IMG/VR virus record: IMGVR_UViG_3300042691_018353
Coordinates: 1-23,469 of that record
DNA: 23,469 nucleotides
Source of the DNA: a virus
Reading direction: 5' to 3' (one strand)
The translations under genes were made by a program, and so were the position numbers. Below are positions 16,140 through 22,810 of the stretch, one piece after another (the stretch's first letter is position 1; each line of letters starts with the position of its first letter). Under the pieces are notes generated by a model. It saw only the letters and a list, made by a program, of their open reading frames with translations, did not search any database and was not told the origin of the DNA.

Positions 16140-17225
16140 TTATGGACGATACATTATATAATAACAAGCAATTGCTGGCTGATTGTTAGCATGTGGCAAG
16201 TTTCCTCCAGCAGCAACATTAGTAAGACTTACAGTAATTCCTGTTGTTTCAGAGCTAGTTCTGTCTGTTATAGCTCCCTCGTTAATGTTTCCTCCACTAG
16301 CATTGTGTCCATTACCACCCTCGTTCCAAACATTTGGAAGACCATGTGTGTGACCAGGATCAGTAACTGTTAAAGTGTTGTTGTGTATATGTGAAGGAAT
16401 TTGTTGAGTGGTCAGCGTTACAGAATTAGCTCCAACAATTGGACCTGCAAATGCGTAGTTTGGATTGAAAGGTGATGCTGCAGGATTTACTGCTGAAGCT
16501 AAAGGTCCACCAGGAACGCTAGCAATAGCACCAACTGCAACCACACCTCTTCTATCAGGAGTACCATTCAAACCATTACACAAATAAATCTTAGTCCAAT
16601 CTCCTGTACCTGCGCCTGTAGAATCAAATTGAGTTAATGAACCATAATATTCATAAGCGACATATGGAACCATCTTCTGACTTACCAATGTGCTTGATGG
16701 AAGACTTGCCAAGTAATCAGCAATCAGCGTATCAAATTCAGCAACTGAAACATAATCTACTGGTACTGATGCTATAAATGCACACAATGCGTTCATTGTT
16801 GCCTGAAGAATAGCATGTGTTCCTGATGTAGGGGTTACGCCTGTGATACATGAACCTATTGTATAAGGTGCATTGAGCGTAGATAGTTGAGAATTGATTG
16901 TAGAAATTGATGAGGTGTTTGTAGTCACCTGAGTTTGAAGATCGCAAGCAGCTTTCACCAAAGCTGTCAAGAAATCTACCACTGTAAGATCTCCACACGT
17001 AGGGAGATATTGTTTTACAAGATTACATATAATGGTGGGGTTAATATCAACTTTTATCCCAGAACCATCTAATGTAGATGTAAGAAATGTTATGAGAGCT
17101 TGCTCTACAAAAGATAGAGAGTCTCCATTCTTAATACCAAGAACAGGAACATCTATTCCTGTATATCTGACACATTGATCTGAAACAATCTCAGAGCAAC
17201 CATTGAAACAATTTGAACAGCTCAT
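16140..17225 (-). CDS. Fibre protein with C-terminal phage tail-collar domain
   Basis: 361 residues; ATG directly abuts the upstream stop. The N-terminus has three Cys pairs/turns (CSNCFNGC) and CVRYTGIDVPVLGIKNGDSL, a Bacteroidota-phage fibre anchor motif related to that in the long fibre. Residues 100-120 (TNTSSISTINSQLSTLN) look like a short trimeric coiled coil. From about 207 the chain matches the tail-collar/short-fibre tip family: WTKIYLCNGLNGTPDRRGVV, LTTQQIPSHIH (271-281), DPGHTHG (289-295), and NLPHANNQPAIACYYIMYRP at the end. HIH and HTH resemble the metal-binding histidines of T4 gp12-type tips. Likely a trimeric fibre recognising the host or capping another fibre. Head versus tail attachment is unknown. 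Confidence 0.8.
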   Translation of the reverse strand: MSCSNCFNGCSEIVSDQCVRYTGIDVPVLGIKNGDSLSFVEQALITFLTSTLDGSGIKVDINPTIICNLVKQYLPTCGDLTVVDFLTALVKAACDLQTQVTTNTSSISTINSQLSTLNAPYTIGSCITGVTPTSGTHAILQATMNALCAFIASVPVDYVSVAEFDTLIADYLASLPSSTLVSQKMVPYVAYEYYGSLTQFDSTGAGTGDWTKIYLCNGLNGTPDRRGVVAVGAIASVPGGPLASAVNPAASPFNPNYAFAGPIVGANSVTLTTQQIPSHIHNNTLTVTDPGHTHGLPNVWNEGGNGHNASGGNINEGAITDRTSSETTGITVSLTNVAAGGNLPHANNQPAIACYYIMYRP

Positions 17226-17492
17226 TTATTTAAATTTTAAAAGTTTAACTCTACTAGCAATCATCTCTACTGTAAAGGGTAGTGCGTAGTCCTCATTACA
17301 AAGCTTGTATGTAAGTATTCTTTTGTAATTGAGAAGATCTAACATTACCACACCTTTAGCAGGAAGGTTTAATGAAAATACGATATTATTGTAATAGTTG
17401 TTTGCCATCTCGCTCAGCTTGCAATCTATGTCAGATAGAAGTGCTGAGATAGTGGTGCATTCAACACAATTCGTTAATCTTGGTGATAACAT
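17226..17492 (-). CDS. Small conserved phage structural-block protein, function unknown
   Basis: 88 residues, ATG preceded by AAAAAAATTTAAAG and lying 32 bases inside the end of the 47-residue gene, implying translational coupling. It contains NCVECTTISALL near the N-terminus, a probable helix, a short beta segment (NNIVFSLNLPAKGVV), then LLNYKRILTYKLCN and a basic end. No domain with known function is recognised. The cysteine pair C9-C12 could bind metal with partners, or pair with the cysteine-rich neighbour. Its place between the 47-residue gene and a fibre gene suggests a fibre attachment or chaperone role; that is conjecture. Confidence 0.7.
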   Translation of the reverse strand: MLSPRLTNCVECTTISALLSDIDCKLSEMANNYYNNIVFSLNLPAKGVVMLDLLNYKRILTYKLCNEDYALPFTVEMIASRVKLLKFK

Positions 17493-17604
17493 CTTTAAAT
17501 TTTTTTATTCCCTTTTGAACAGCTTCGTTACATGCTGCACAGAGACCATTAATCAATTGACATCCACAGCCAAATTTTGCTCCACAGTTTCTACAGTTTG
17601 CCAT
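17461..17604 (-). CDS. 47-residue Cys-rich (zinc-ribbon-like) mini-protein
   Basis: ATG at 17604 is one base after the upstream TAA; the TGA at 17461-17463 lies inside the next gene. The peptide begins MANCRNCGAKFGCGCQLING and continues LCAACNEAVQKG, with seven cysteines among 47 residues. C4-x2-C7 and C22-x2-C25 make a zinc-ribbon pair, with C13-x-C15 between them. The last third is a Lys-rich helix ending in C47. Tight spacing on both sides and a non-random cysteine pattern argue for a real gene despite its size. Possible roles are a small virion cement or metal-stabilised adaptor; no function is established by the sequence. Confidence 0.8.
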   Translation of the reverse strand: MANCRNCGAKFGCGCQLINGLCAACNEAVQKGIKKFKDVITKINELC

Positions 17605-17605
17605 A

Positions 17606-18157
17606 TTAGTAAAAGTTGGTTATATAATTATTTCCTGAACATCCACATCCACCTTTCGTAAAGTTAGTTAACATTCTGCTTGCTTGTGCATATAATTTAT
17701 TTGCTGTATCAACAGCACAGTTATTAGCAGCAGCAACTGCTCCCTGTATGAAGAAGTATATGCTATTCAGCTCCACTTTAGACTGTGTCTTGATTGCAAG
17801 ATCACATTCCATCATGTCGAGCTTCATAAATGCTGCATCAAACTTTTCTTGTAACTGTTCCACTCTTATTATAGATTTTTCTACATAGTTCTGGAACGCA
17901 GGCGCATTTGTATATTTCAGATAGTACACACCATCTGGTAATGGTAAGTTTGTTCCAACAGCACTGATTCCTAAGGAAGCTGAATTAAATATGTTGAAGT
18001 CGTTTATTACGAATGGAAGATTCACTGTTCCAAATCCTGGAACTTTAATTTCTATAGAAGGGGAAGATGGGACACCATCATACACAGAAGCATCTGCAAT
18101 ACCTAGCGTTAGAGTATTATATGTGGGAACCACTAAGAAATCAAGTTTTGTTGGCAT
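17606..18157 (-). CDS. Conserved virion protein with beta N-domain and helical GCGC-tailed C-domain
   Basis: 183 residues, ATG 16 bases after a strong hairpin. Residues 1-90 are beta-rich and Ig-like in texture, ending with LPDGVYYLKYTNAP. Residues 93-168 are two or three helices: KSIIRVEQLQEKFDAAFMKL, DMMECDLAIKTQ and IQGAVAAANNCAVDTANKLY. The tail reads GGCGCSGNN. This combination recurs, in my recollection, in structural blocks of crAss-like and other Bacteroidota phages, but no specific function is known to me. The helical part could dock on a capsid or neck. It begins the three-gene small-protein cluster and may be cotranslated with the cysteine mini-protein. Confidence 0.7.
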   Translation of the reverse strand: MPTKLDFLVVPTYNTLTLGIADASVYDGVPSSPSIEIKVPGFGTVNLPFVINDFNIFNSASLGISAVGTNLPLPDGVYYLKYTNAPAFQNYVEKSIIRVEQLQEKFDAAFMKLDMMECDLAIKTQSKVELNSIYFFIQGAVAAANNCAVDTANKLYAQASRMLTNFTKGGCGCSGNNYITNFY

Positions 18158-18172
18158 ATAGTTTAAAATAAT

Positions 18173-18214
18173 TATGCCAGAGGATTGAGTTGGAATCCTC
18201 TCACCTCTGGCATA
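18173..18214 (-). terminator. Strong intergenic hairpin with two alternative stems (possible terminator or attenuator)
   Basis: On the minus strand TATGCCAGAGG (18214-18204) pairs perfectly with CCTCTGGCATA (18183-18173). Inside, AGAGGATT (18201-18194) can pair with AATCCTCT (18186-18179), which competes for the same 3' bases. The downstream AATTATTTT is a weak U-tract. It lies 28 bases after the stop of the 372-residue gene and 16 before the next ATG, so it may protect or partly end the upstream message. Confidence 0.65.
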
Positions 18215-18242
18215 GGTTATATGATATTGTTACTCTTTCCTA

Positions 18243-19361
18243 TTAGGTAGTAGTTGGAGTACCCAATGCAGCAGTAAGAATTGCTTCGAACGCAGCAGAT
18301 ACTGCAGCAGGAATAGCAAGAATTACCATTGAATCTTCGTGAATATAATCACCCCACTGATAAGTAGATCTGTCATACTCATTGAATTTAATGTAATAGA
18401 TGTTGTAAAACGTACCATCAGTTACATATGATTCGAAGTTCTGATTGTAACCAGCCATTCTGTAAAGGTGCTTCAAGTAACCAGCTTGGTAGCTGTAGAA
18501 GTTCTTTTCCAACTGAGCAACCTCAGCAGAAGAACCACTAGGATAAGTAGAAGGCACTGTTATGTTTGCCTCAGCTACAATGTTACAAGCATCAGCAACG
18601 ATGAAGTCAGCTGTAGTTGCAGGACCACTGTACACGAATGTTCTGAAGTACATTCTGTCATATTCCCAAGGGAACGCAGCCACATCACAAGGTTGACCAT
18701 ACTTGGTAAGAGGTTTACCAACAATCAACAATGTTCCTGGAGTAGGTTGGCTGAAAGTGAAGAATGTGCTCAAGCTGATGTTGTCAGCATTGATACCTGT
18801 AGAACCAACTGGATCAATGAAAGTAGGAGCAGTAGCTTCCAACTTCTCAATGAACGCATTGATAAGAGCTTCTTCGTCAACAGTAGTACAAGGATCTCCA
18901 CCACAATCGCAGCAAGGAGCTTGAACAGTTACTGAACGAGTGAAACCATTGAAGTACAAAGTGTCAATGTAAGAAGAATGTGCACGAATTGTAAGAGTTA
19001 CAATGTCACCACATTTTACATTCCAAGCTGTAACTTCAGTTTCCTGATTTACTGCGCTAGAATTACCAACAGTTTTGTACCATTCTGTAACATTAGATCT
19101 AGAGTTACCACCAGAGTTCAAAGAACCTGCGATCTTATCAGAACGCTTAGATCCTTGCAAATAGGTGTTGTCACGACCTTGTGCAACATAAAAGTAGGGA
19201 GCTGCAGCAATTGTACCAGCAGTTAGAGCTGTGTAGGGGCCACCTGCGCCTTGGCCAAAGAATCCAACTTTGCCAGCAACAAGATCTTGTGTGGAATCTG
19301 TACTAGCTGGAGTACCGCCAACAGGAACCACAAAGAGGGTAGTTAATGAAAAATCTGCCAT
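18243..19361 (-). CDS. Abundant-type virion protein, possibly auxiliary capsid protein
   Basis: 372 residues, ATG after TAATTTAAAATAAAACAAA. Nearly devoid of charged clusters, rich in Gly, Ala and Thr, with beta-strand texture throughout (VVPVGG near the start, GKVGFFGQGAGGPY, DIVTLTIRAHSSYIDTLYFN). A Cys-rich stretch CCDCGGDPC (about 150-158) sits in the middle, followed by a helix (DEEALINAFIEKLEA). The C-terminal part has YKHLYRMAGYNQN-like aromatic sequence and ends in a hydrophobic Ala-rich helix and TPTTT. Codon choice is partly shifted to CGT for Arg (4 of the 9 I read), between the capsid gene and the tail genes, and a hairpin follows the gene; both suggest high expression. Position after head genes makes an auxiliary capsid or head decoration protein most likely. 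Tail tube is an alternative. Confidence 0.55.
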   Translation of the reverse strand: MADFSLTTLFVVPVGGTPASTDSTQDLVAGKVGFFGQGAGGPYTALTAGTIAAAPYFYVAQGRDNTYLQGSKRSDKIAGSLNSGGNSRSNVTEWYKTVGNSSAVNQETEVTAWNVKCGDIVTLTIRAHSSYIDTLYFNGFTRSVTVQAPCCDCGGDPCTTVDEEALINAFIEKLEATAPTFIDPVGSTGINADNISLSTFFTFSQPTPGTLLIVGKPLTKYGQPCDVAAFPWEYDRMYFRTFVYSGPATTADFIVADACNIVAEANITVPSTYPSGSSAEVAQLEKNFYSYQAGYLKHLYRMAGYNQNFESYVTDGTFYNIYYIKFNEYDRSTYQWGDYIHEDSMVILAIPAAVSAAFEAILTAALGTPTTT

Positions 19362-19389
19362 TTTGTTTTATTTTAAATTATGAAAAAAC

Positions 19390-20121
19390 TTATTCATTTG
19401 TTTGAATCCTTACCTGAGCACTTTGTACAGCAGATTGATTTTCTGTGTACATAGCAAGATTTTGTACTGTTAAATCTAAAATCTCATCTTCAAGATAGGT
19501 TTCTAGTTCACAGTCTTGATCAACAGATGGTGTTCCATCAAACTTTATATATCCACTTTTATCAATGTAAACAGGGTATCTCATGTATGAGATGTATATA
19601 TCAGAAGGAGTGAAAGTTCCATCTGTAAATATAGAGATCTCATCAGACGACAGAAAGTTGAATGTTTCCTGATATTCAAACGATGGTTTGTAATGATCAT
19701 TTGCCAAAAGGAGTGTAAGGTCACCATGTTTAGCAAGTTCCTTATTAATCCAGATCTTTCTATCTTTACATCTTCCTTTGTCAGCTAAAACGTATGCATC
19801 TATATAGAACATATATTTAGGAGACAGATTATGAAGATATGCTGTCCATTGATTTAGTTGTGGATTCTTAATTAATAAATTAAGAGGTTGGTGGTTGTAC
19901 CCTACGATTAAGCTTTGTAAGTCTTCGTAACGTTTCTTGAATGAGTCGAAACCAAGACCTGATACAACGCTTATACCATCGACCTTTTGCTTTATCAATT
20001 TGATTTGAGCCTCGTTCAAGGCTAAAATCTTATCTTCTAACTGTATCTGTTGATGCTCATTAGTCGACAGTTTATTTAGCCTTTGATCTATTTTATATAA
20101 TAAACTGTCTACAGGAATCAT
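19390..20121 (-). CDS. Neck/connector-like structural protein
   Basis: 243 residues; ATG overlaps the upstream TGA (ATGA). Residues 1-60 form a long charged helix with heptad-like spacing (LLYKIDQRLNKLSTNEHQQ and onward), probably coiled coil. The middle is mixed alpha/beta (YMFYIDAYVLADKGRCKDRK). The C-terminal part, with YISYMRYPVYIDKSGYIKFD followed by CELETYLEDEILDLTVQNLA, is a pattern I associate with phage head-tail connector or ring proteins, where a terminal helix follows a Cys or Pro. It lies between two unknown head genes rather than with the tail rings, so it may be the ring nearest the head. Confidence in the exact role is low. Confidence 0.6.
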   Translation of the reverse strand: MIPVDSLLYKIDQRLNKLSTNEHQQIQLEDKILALNEAQIKLIKQKVDGISVVSGLGFDSFKKRYEDLQSLIVGYNHQPLNLLIKNPQLNQWTAYLHNLSPKYMFYIDAYVLADKGRCKDRKIWINKELAKHGDLTLLLANDHYKPSFEYQETFNFLSSDEISIFTDGTFTPSDIYISYMRYPVYIDKSGYIKFDGTPSVDQDCELETYLEDEILDLTVQNLAMYTENQSAVQSAQVRIQTNE

Positions 20122-21086
20122 ACAGATGCAAGTTTCTTAGTTTTTAATTTTTGTTCAAGAGTTATTAATTCGTCTTGGTTATCGTCATCAGCCAAGAACT
20201 TAACTAATTCCTCTTCATCTTTTGCCACTTCAAATTCTCCTTCATAGACTTTACCATTTGCTTTTAGTCTATAAACTGAATGTGCAATAGCTTGTTTTAC
20301 AAGATCTTTAATATGGAGTAAGTTTTCTCTCATGTCTGCGAAGCGAGTGAACACTTCTACAGGATTCAAACCTTGGTATTTACCATTCTTGAATTCTGTT
20401 TGTTTCAGAACATTATCTACTAAGTTGTACACAGCTTCTTCCTTTGTATCGTCAGTTACAGGAAGACCAAGTAAACGAGCAACTTTTCTCTTCTTCTCAG
20501 GAGTCATAGAATCAAACTTGACAATAGCTTTATTGATAAGTTGTTTCTTTTTGAACGTCACTGCATTTTCGATCTCTTCATCAGCAACATAGAACTGTGT
20601 ATCTGCTGGATATTCACCACGCTCCCAAGCTTGATATGAGCTTGCAATTGTAGGATGAACACGTAACCAAGCGAATGCTAGTTCCTGTAGAGGAGAATTC
20701 AGATCGAAGAAATTGTCACCATCGATCAACTTCATAGGTTGTACGTGAGTTGAATCATCAGGAGATGTAGCCATTCCATAGTTCCAAAAAGAAGAACGTG
20801 GACCAAGGTTGATGTCTCCCAAAGCTTCTTCAAGCTTTTTTCTGAGTTCAGTTACACGTTCAATTTCCATTTCCTTTTCAGTAGGATCTTGAATTCTTCT
20901 GATGTACGCAGCATTAGGATCTAATCCTGTTCTATACTGACCATCGAGTTCCTTGTAAGGATACTTAAAAACTCCTGTTCCAGGAATTCTTGTTAAACCT
21001 TTTTGTGCAAGTCCACCTTGCATCGTTTGCACTTGTGCATTGTTGTACTCTTTCTTAATAGTAGAGATTTTTCCTATCTTACCCAT
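20118..21086 (-). CDS. Conserved protein downstream of the capsid gene, function unknown
   Basis: 322 residues from ATG at 21086. In-frame starts exist at 21128 (ATG) and 21137 (TTG), but only 21086 has the A-rich lead-in (AAAACCAAATAAAACAACTA) seen before the neighbouring genes, and the protein then begins MGKIGKISTIKKEYNNAQ. Visible parts: a charged helix about residues 75-95 (IERVTELRKKLEEAL), then SSFWNYGMATSP, a hydrophobic-aromatic helix (ELAFAWLRVHPTIASSYQAW), and a helical segment SMTPEKKRKVARLLGLPV resembling SAP/HeH-like helical folds. The C-terminus is acidic then lysine-rich. No enzyme motif is seen. It follows the capsid terminator and overlaps the next start by four bases. It could be a head-completion or packaged DNA-associated protein. 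Confidence 0.7.
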   Translation of the reverse strand: MGKIGKISTIKKEYNNAQVQTMQGGLAQKGLTRIPGTGVFKYPYKELDGQYRTGLDPNAAYIRRIQDPTEKEMEIERVTELRKKLEEALGDINLGPRSSFWNYGMATSPDDSTHVQPMKLIDGDNFFDLNSPLQELAFAWLRVHPTIASSYQAWERGEYPADTQFYVADEEIENAVTFKKKQLINKAIVKFDSMTPEKKRKVARLLGLPVTDDTKEEAVYNLVDNVLKQTEFKNGKYQGLNPVEVFTRFADMRENLLHIKDLVKQAIAHSVYRLKANGKVYEGEFEVAKDEEELVKFLADDDNQDELITLEQKLKTKKLASV

Positions 21087-21174
21087 ATGTAGTTGTTTTA
21101 TTTGGTTTTGTTTGCAGAGTGCTGCCATCGAAGGCAAAGCAGCTAAAATCGATTAGACTCTTCACTCTGTATTT

Positions 21175-21204
21175 AAAGAAGAGCCTCAGAGTTTGAGGCC
21201 CTTC
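21175..21204 (-). terminator. Hairpin downstream of the major capsid gene
   Basis: On the minus strand GAAGGGCCTCA (21204-21194), loop AACTC and TGAGGCTCTTC (21188-21178) form an 11-pair stem with one G-U, beginning 16 bases after the capsid stop. The downstream tract is a short TTT then AAAT, so termination is probably partial. The plus-strand side has a better T-tract (CTCTTTTTATTTT), so it could also block transcription from the other direction. Confidence 0.7.
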
Positions 21205-21220
21205 TCTTTTTATTTTGAGA

Positions 21221-22780
21221 TTACAATTGTGGAATCTCTTCAATCAAGACTGTACGAGACAAATCTTCGATAAATACATCACAACGATCTTTCATCCAGA
21301 TTTCGTATCCTGGGAACTTATTCGCAGAACTCATACCTTGAGACTTAGCAAAACCTAAGTGGTGACGAGTACCATCGATATAACCCCAAGTCATTGAAGG
21401 AGCTCCTTTCATACGTACTTCACGAATGTTGTTTACCATTGAACCATCGCTCATTGGAGAAACGTCGAACACCATGAATACAGGAGTTGATTTCTTGTTC
21501 TGACCAAATTCCAAGTTAGATTGTGGCAGATCAAGTTCTTTCAAGTGGATCAGTTCAACACGACCAGTCTCACGAGTAACCATTGCATCGAATGCAAAGT
21601 TGTAAGTGATGTGTTGTCCTTCTCCCTGCATGTAACGATTTCCAGAATCAGCCATGAAAGTAAGACCACTGTTCAAAGCGTCAGCTTTCAAAGCTTGTTG
21701 GAACACGTCAAATCCAGCTTCGTTTGTGTACATTTTAACCTTACGATCTTTAACATCCACACGACGATAGAAAAGATCTCCAAAAACTGAACGAATCAAG
21801 TTAGCAGAGAATTCTCCACGATTGTATTGAACCAAGTTACCATTGTTACGCATTCTGTGGTAAACACCAGCAGAGGTACGCTTCAATTCTTGTTTACCAC
21901 CATTAGTCTTAACAGTACCTGGCTTAGACCAGATCATACGCTTAACTTTCAATTCCAACATGCTCTTACGCATCCAGAACTCGATGAATGGTTCCCATTT
22001 AACATCGTTACGAGTCAAAGGCAACTGATTTCTACGCTGAGGAGCATATACTAAGATATCTAGAGGATTACCTTTGCTGTCTCTCATCATTTTGTCATCA
22101 GCCCACTCAGTGATCTTGTGCTCATAACCATATGCAGAACCCAAAGATTCAAACATAGTGATTTGCTCACCCAGACGAGGAAGACCTAACAAGTCTTGAT
22201 CGAATTCACCAATTGCAGCATCAACCAATTCAAGCTCAACACCTACTTGTAAGAATTGAGAAGAAGAAGTCATGTAGTCAACTGTAGGATTGTCAGTTAC
22301 CAAATTGAAAGTGTACAAATATCCCATGTTCCAAGGAACTGGATCTTTGATCACGTAGAAACGAGGACCATATTGGCGAGAACCCACAGAAACGATAGCG
22401 TTCTTAGAGAATTCGTTAGTGTCCAAAACAAGAGTAAACTCTTGACCATCGATACCAATCTTATCCAAAGAAGCAGTTGCTTCTGGAACGTTGATGATCT
22501 TAGGGAATTTGTAAGGAACAGCTACTTGCCATTTCCAAGCATCACTGTTATTATCGATGTAATAAGGTGTGCTTTTGTTAATCATGTCCAAGAAATCATT
22601 GCTGTACAATGAACTTTGGGTGTAGAGACTGATGATCTTCTTGTCATAGTCTGCTGGTTCAGTGCTGTGGAAGCTCTCTAAGTGATTTGCATCAGTAAGC
22701 TTGCCCACTGCACGCTTATCCATAGAGGCTACTCTCGCATACGTAAAACCAGTTAAACCTGGGATTGTTTGAATTGCCAT
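21221..22780 (-). CDS. Major capsid protein
   Basis: 519 residues, a typical length for crAss-like HK97-fold capsid proteins (about 500). ATG follows AATTAAAAAGTAAACAAAA. Recognisable stretches are MAIQTIPGLTGFTYARV at the start, STPYYIDNNSDAWKWQV, a helix-rich middle (EFWMRKSMLELKVKRMIW, then GVYHRMRNNGNLVQYNRGEF), VFGDLFYRRVDVKDRKVKMY (which fits the P-domain/axial region), and APSMTWGYIDGTRHH near the end. Arginine is almost always CGT (22 CGT, 1 CGC, 4 AGA of 27), unlike the AGA-rich tail genes, as expected for the most heavily translated gene. It sits directly after a scaffold-like gene and is followed by a terminator-like hairpin. The fold is inferred from length, position and resemblance. 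Confidence 0.85.
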   Translation of the reverse strand: MAIQTIPGLTGFTYARVASMDKRAVGKLTDANHLESFHSTEPADYDKKIISLYTQSSLYSNDFLDMINKSTPYYIDNNSDAWKWQVAVPYKFPKIINVPEATASLDKIGIDGQEFTLVLDTNEFSKNAIVSVGSRQYGPRFYVIKDPVPWNMGYLYTFNLVTDNPTVDYMTSSSQFLQVGVELELVDAAIGEFDQDLLGLPRLGEQITMFESLGSAYGYEHKITEWADDKMMRDSKGNPLDILVYAPQRRNQLPLTRNDVKWEPFIEFWMRKSMLELKVKRMIWSKPGTVKTNGGKQELKRTSAGVYHRMRNNGNLVQYNRGEFSANLIRSVFGDLFYRRVDVKDRKVKMYTNEAGFDVFQQALKADALNSGLTFMADSGNRYMQGEGQHITYNFAFDAMVTRETGRVELIHLKELDLPQSNLEFGQNKKSTPVFMVFDVSPMSDGSMVNNIREVRMKGAPSMTWGYIDGTRHHLGFAKSQGMSSANKFPGYEIWMKDRCDVFIEDLSRTVLIEEIPQL

Positions 22781-22810
22781 TTTTGTTTACTTTTTAATTA
22801 TTACAAATGT

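Noticed and set aside
17461-17520. Programmed frameshift at the A7 run joining the 47-residue and 88-residue genes
   Set aside because: The heptamer sits in a suitable phase for a -1 slip, but the 88-residue frame is +1 relative to the upstream frame, so a -1 slip would not join them. Overlap with coupled translation explains the arrangement.
18468-18935. Plus-strand ORF of 155 codons
   Set aside because: Antisense shadow of the 372-residue virion protein; Ser/Arg/Cys-rich composition typical of reading the reverse of a structural gene.
21087-21137. Longer N-terminus for the gene after the capsid gene (TTG at 21137 or ATG at 21128)
   Set aside because: Neither has the A-rich lead-in common to the other genes; the ATG at 21086 does. 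The longer forms remain possible.
22256-22612. Plus-strand ORF of 118 codons
   Set aside because: Antisense to the major capsid gene, which has strong protein-level support and biased codon use.
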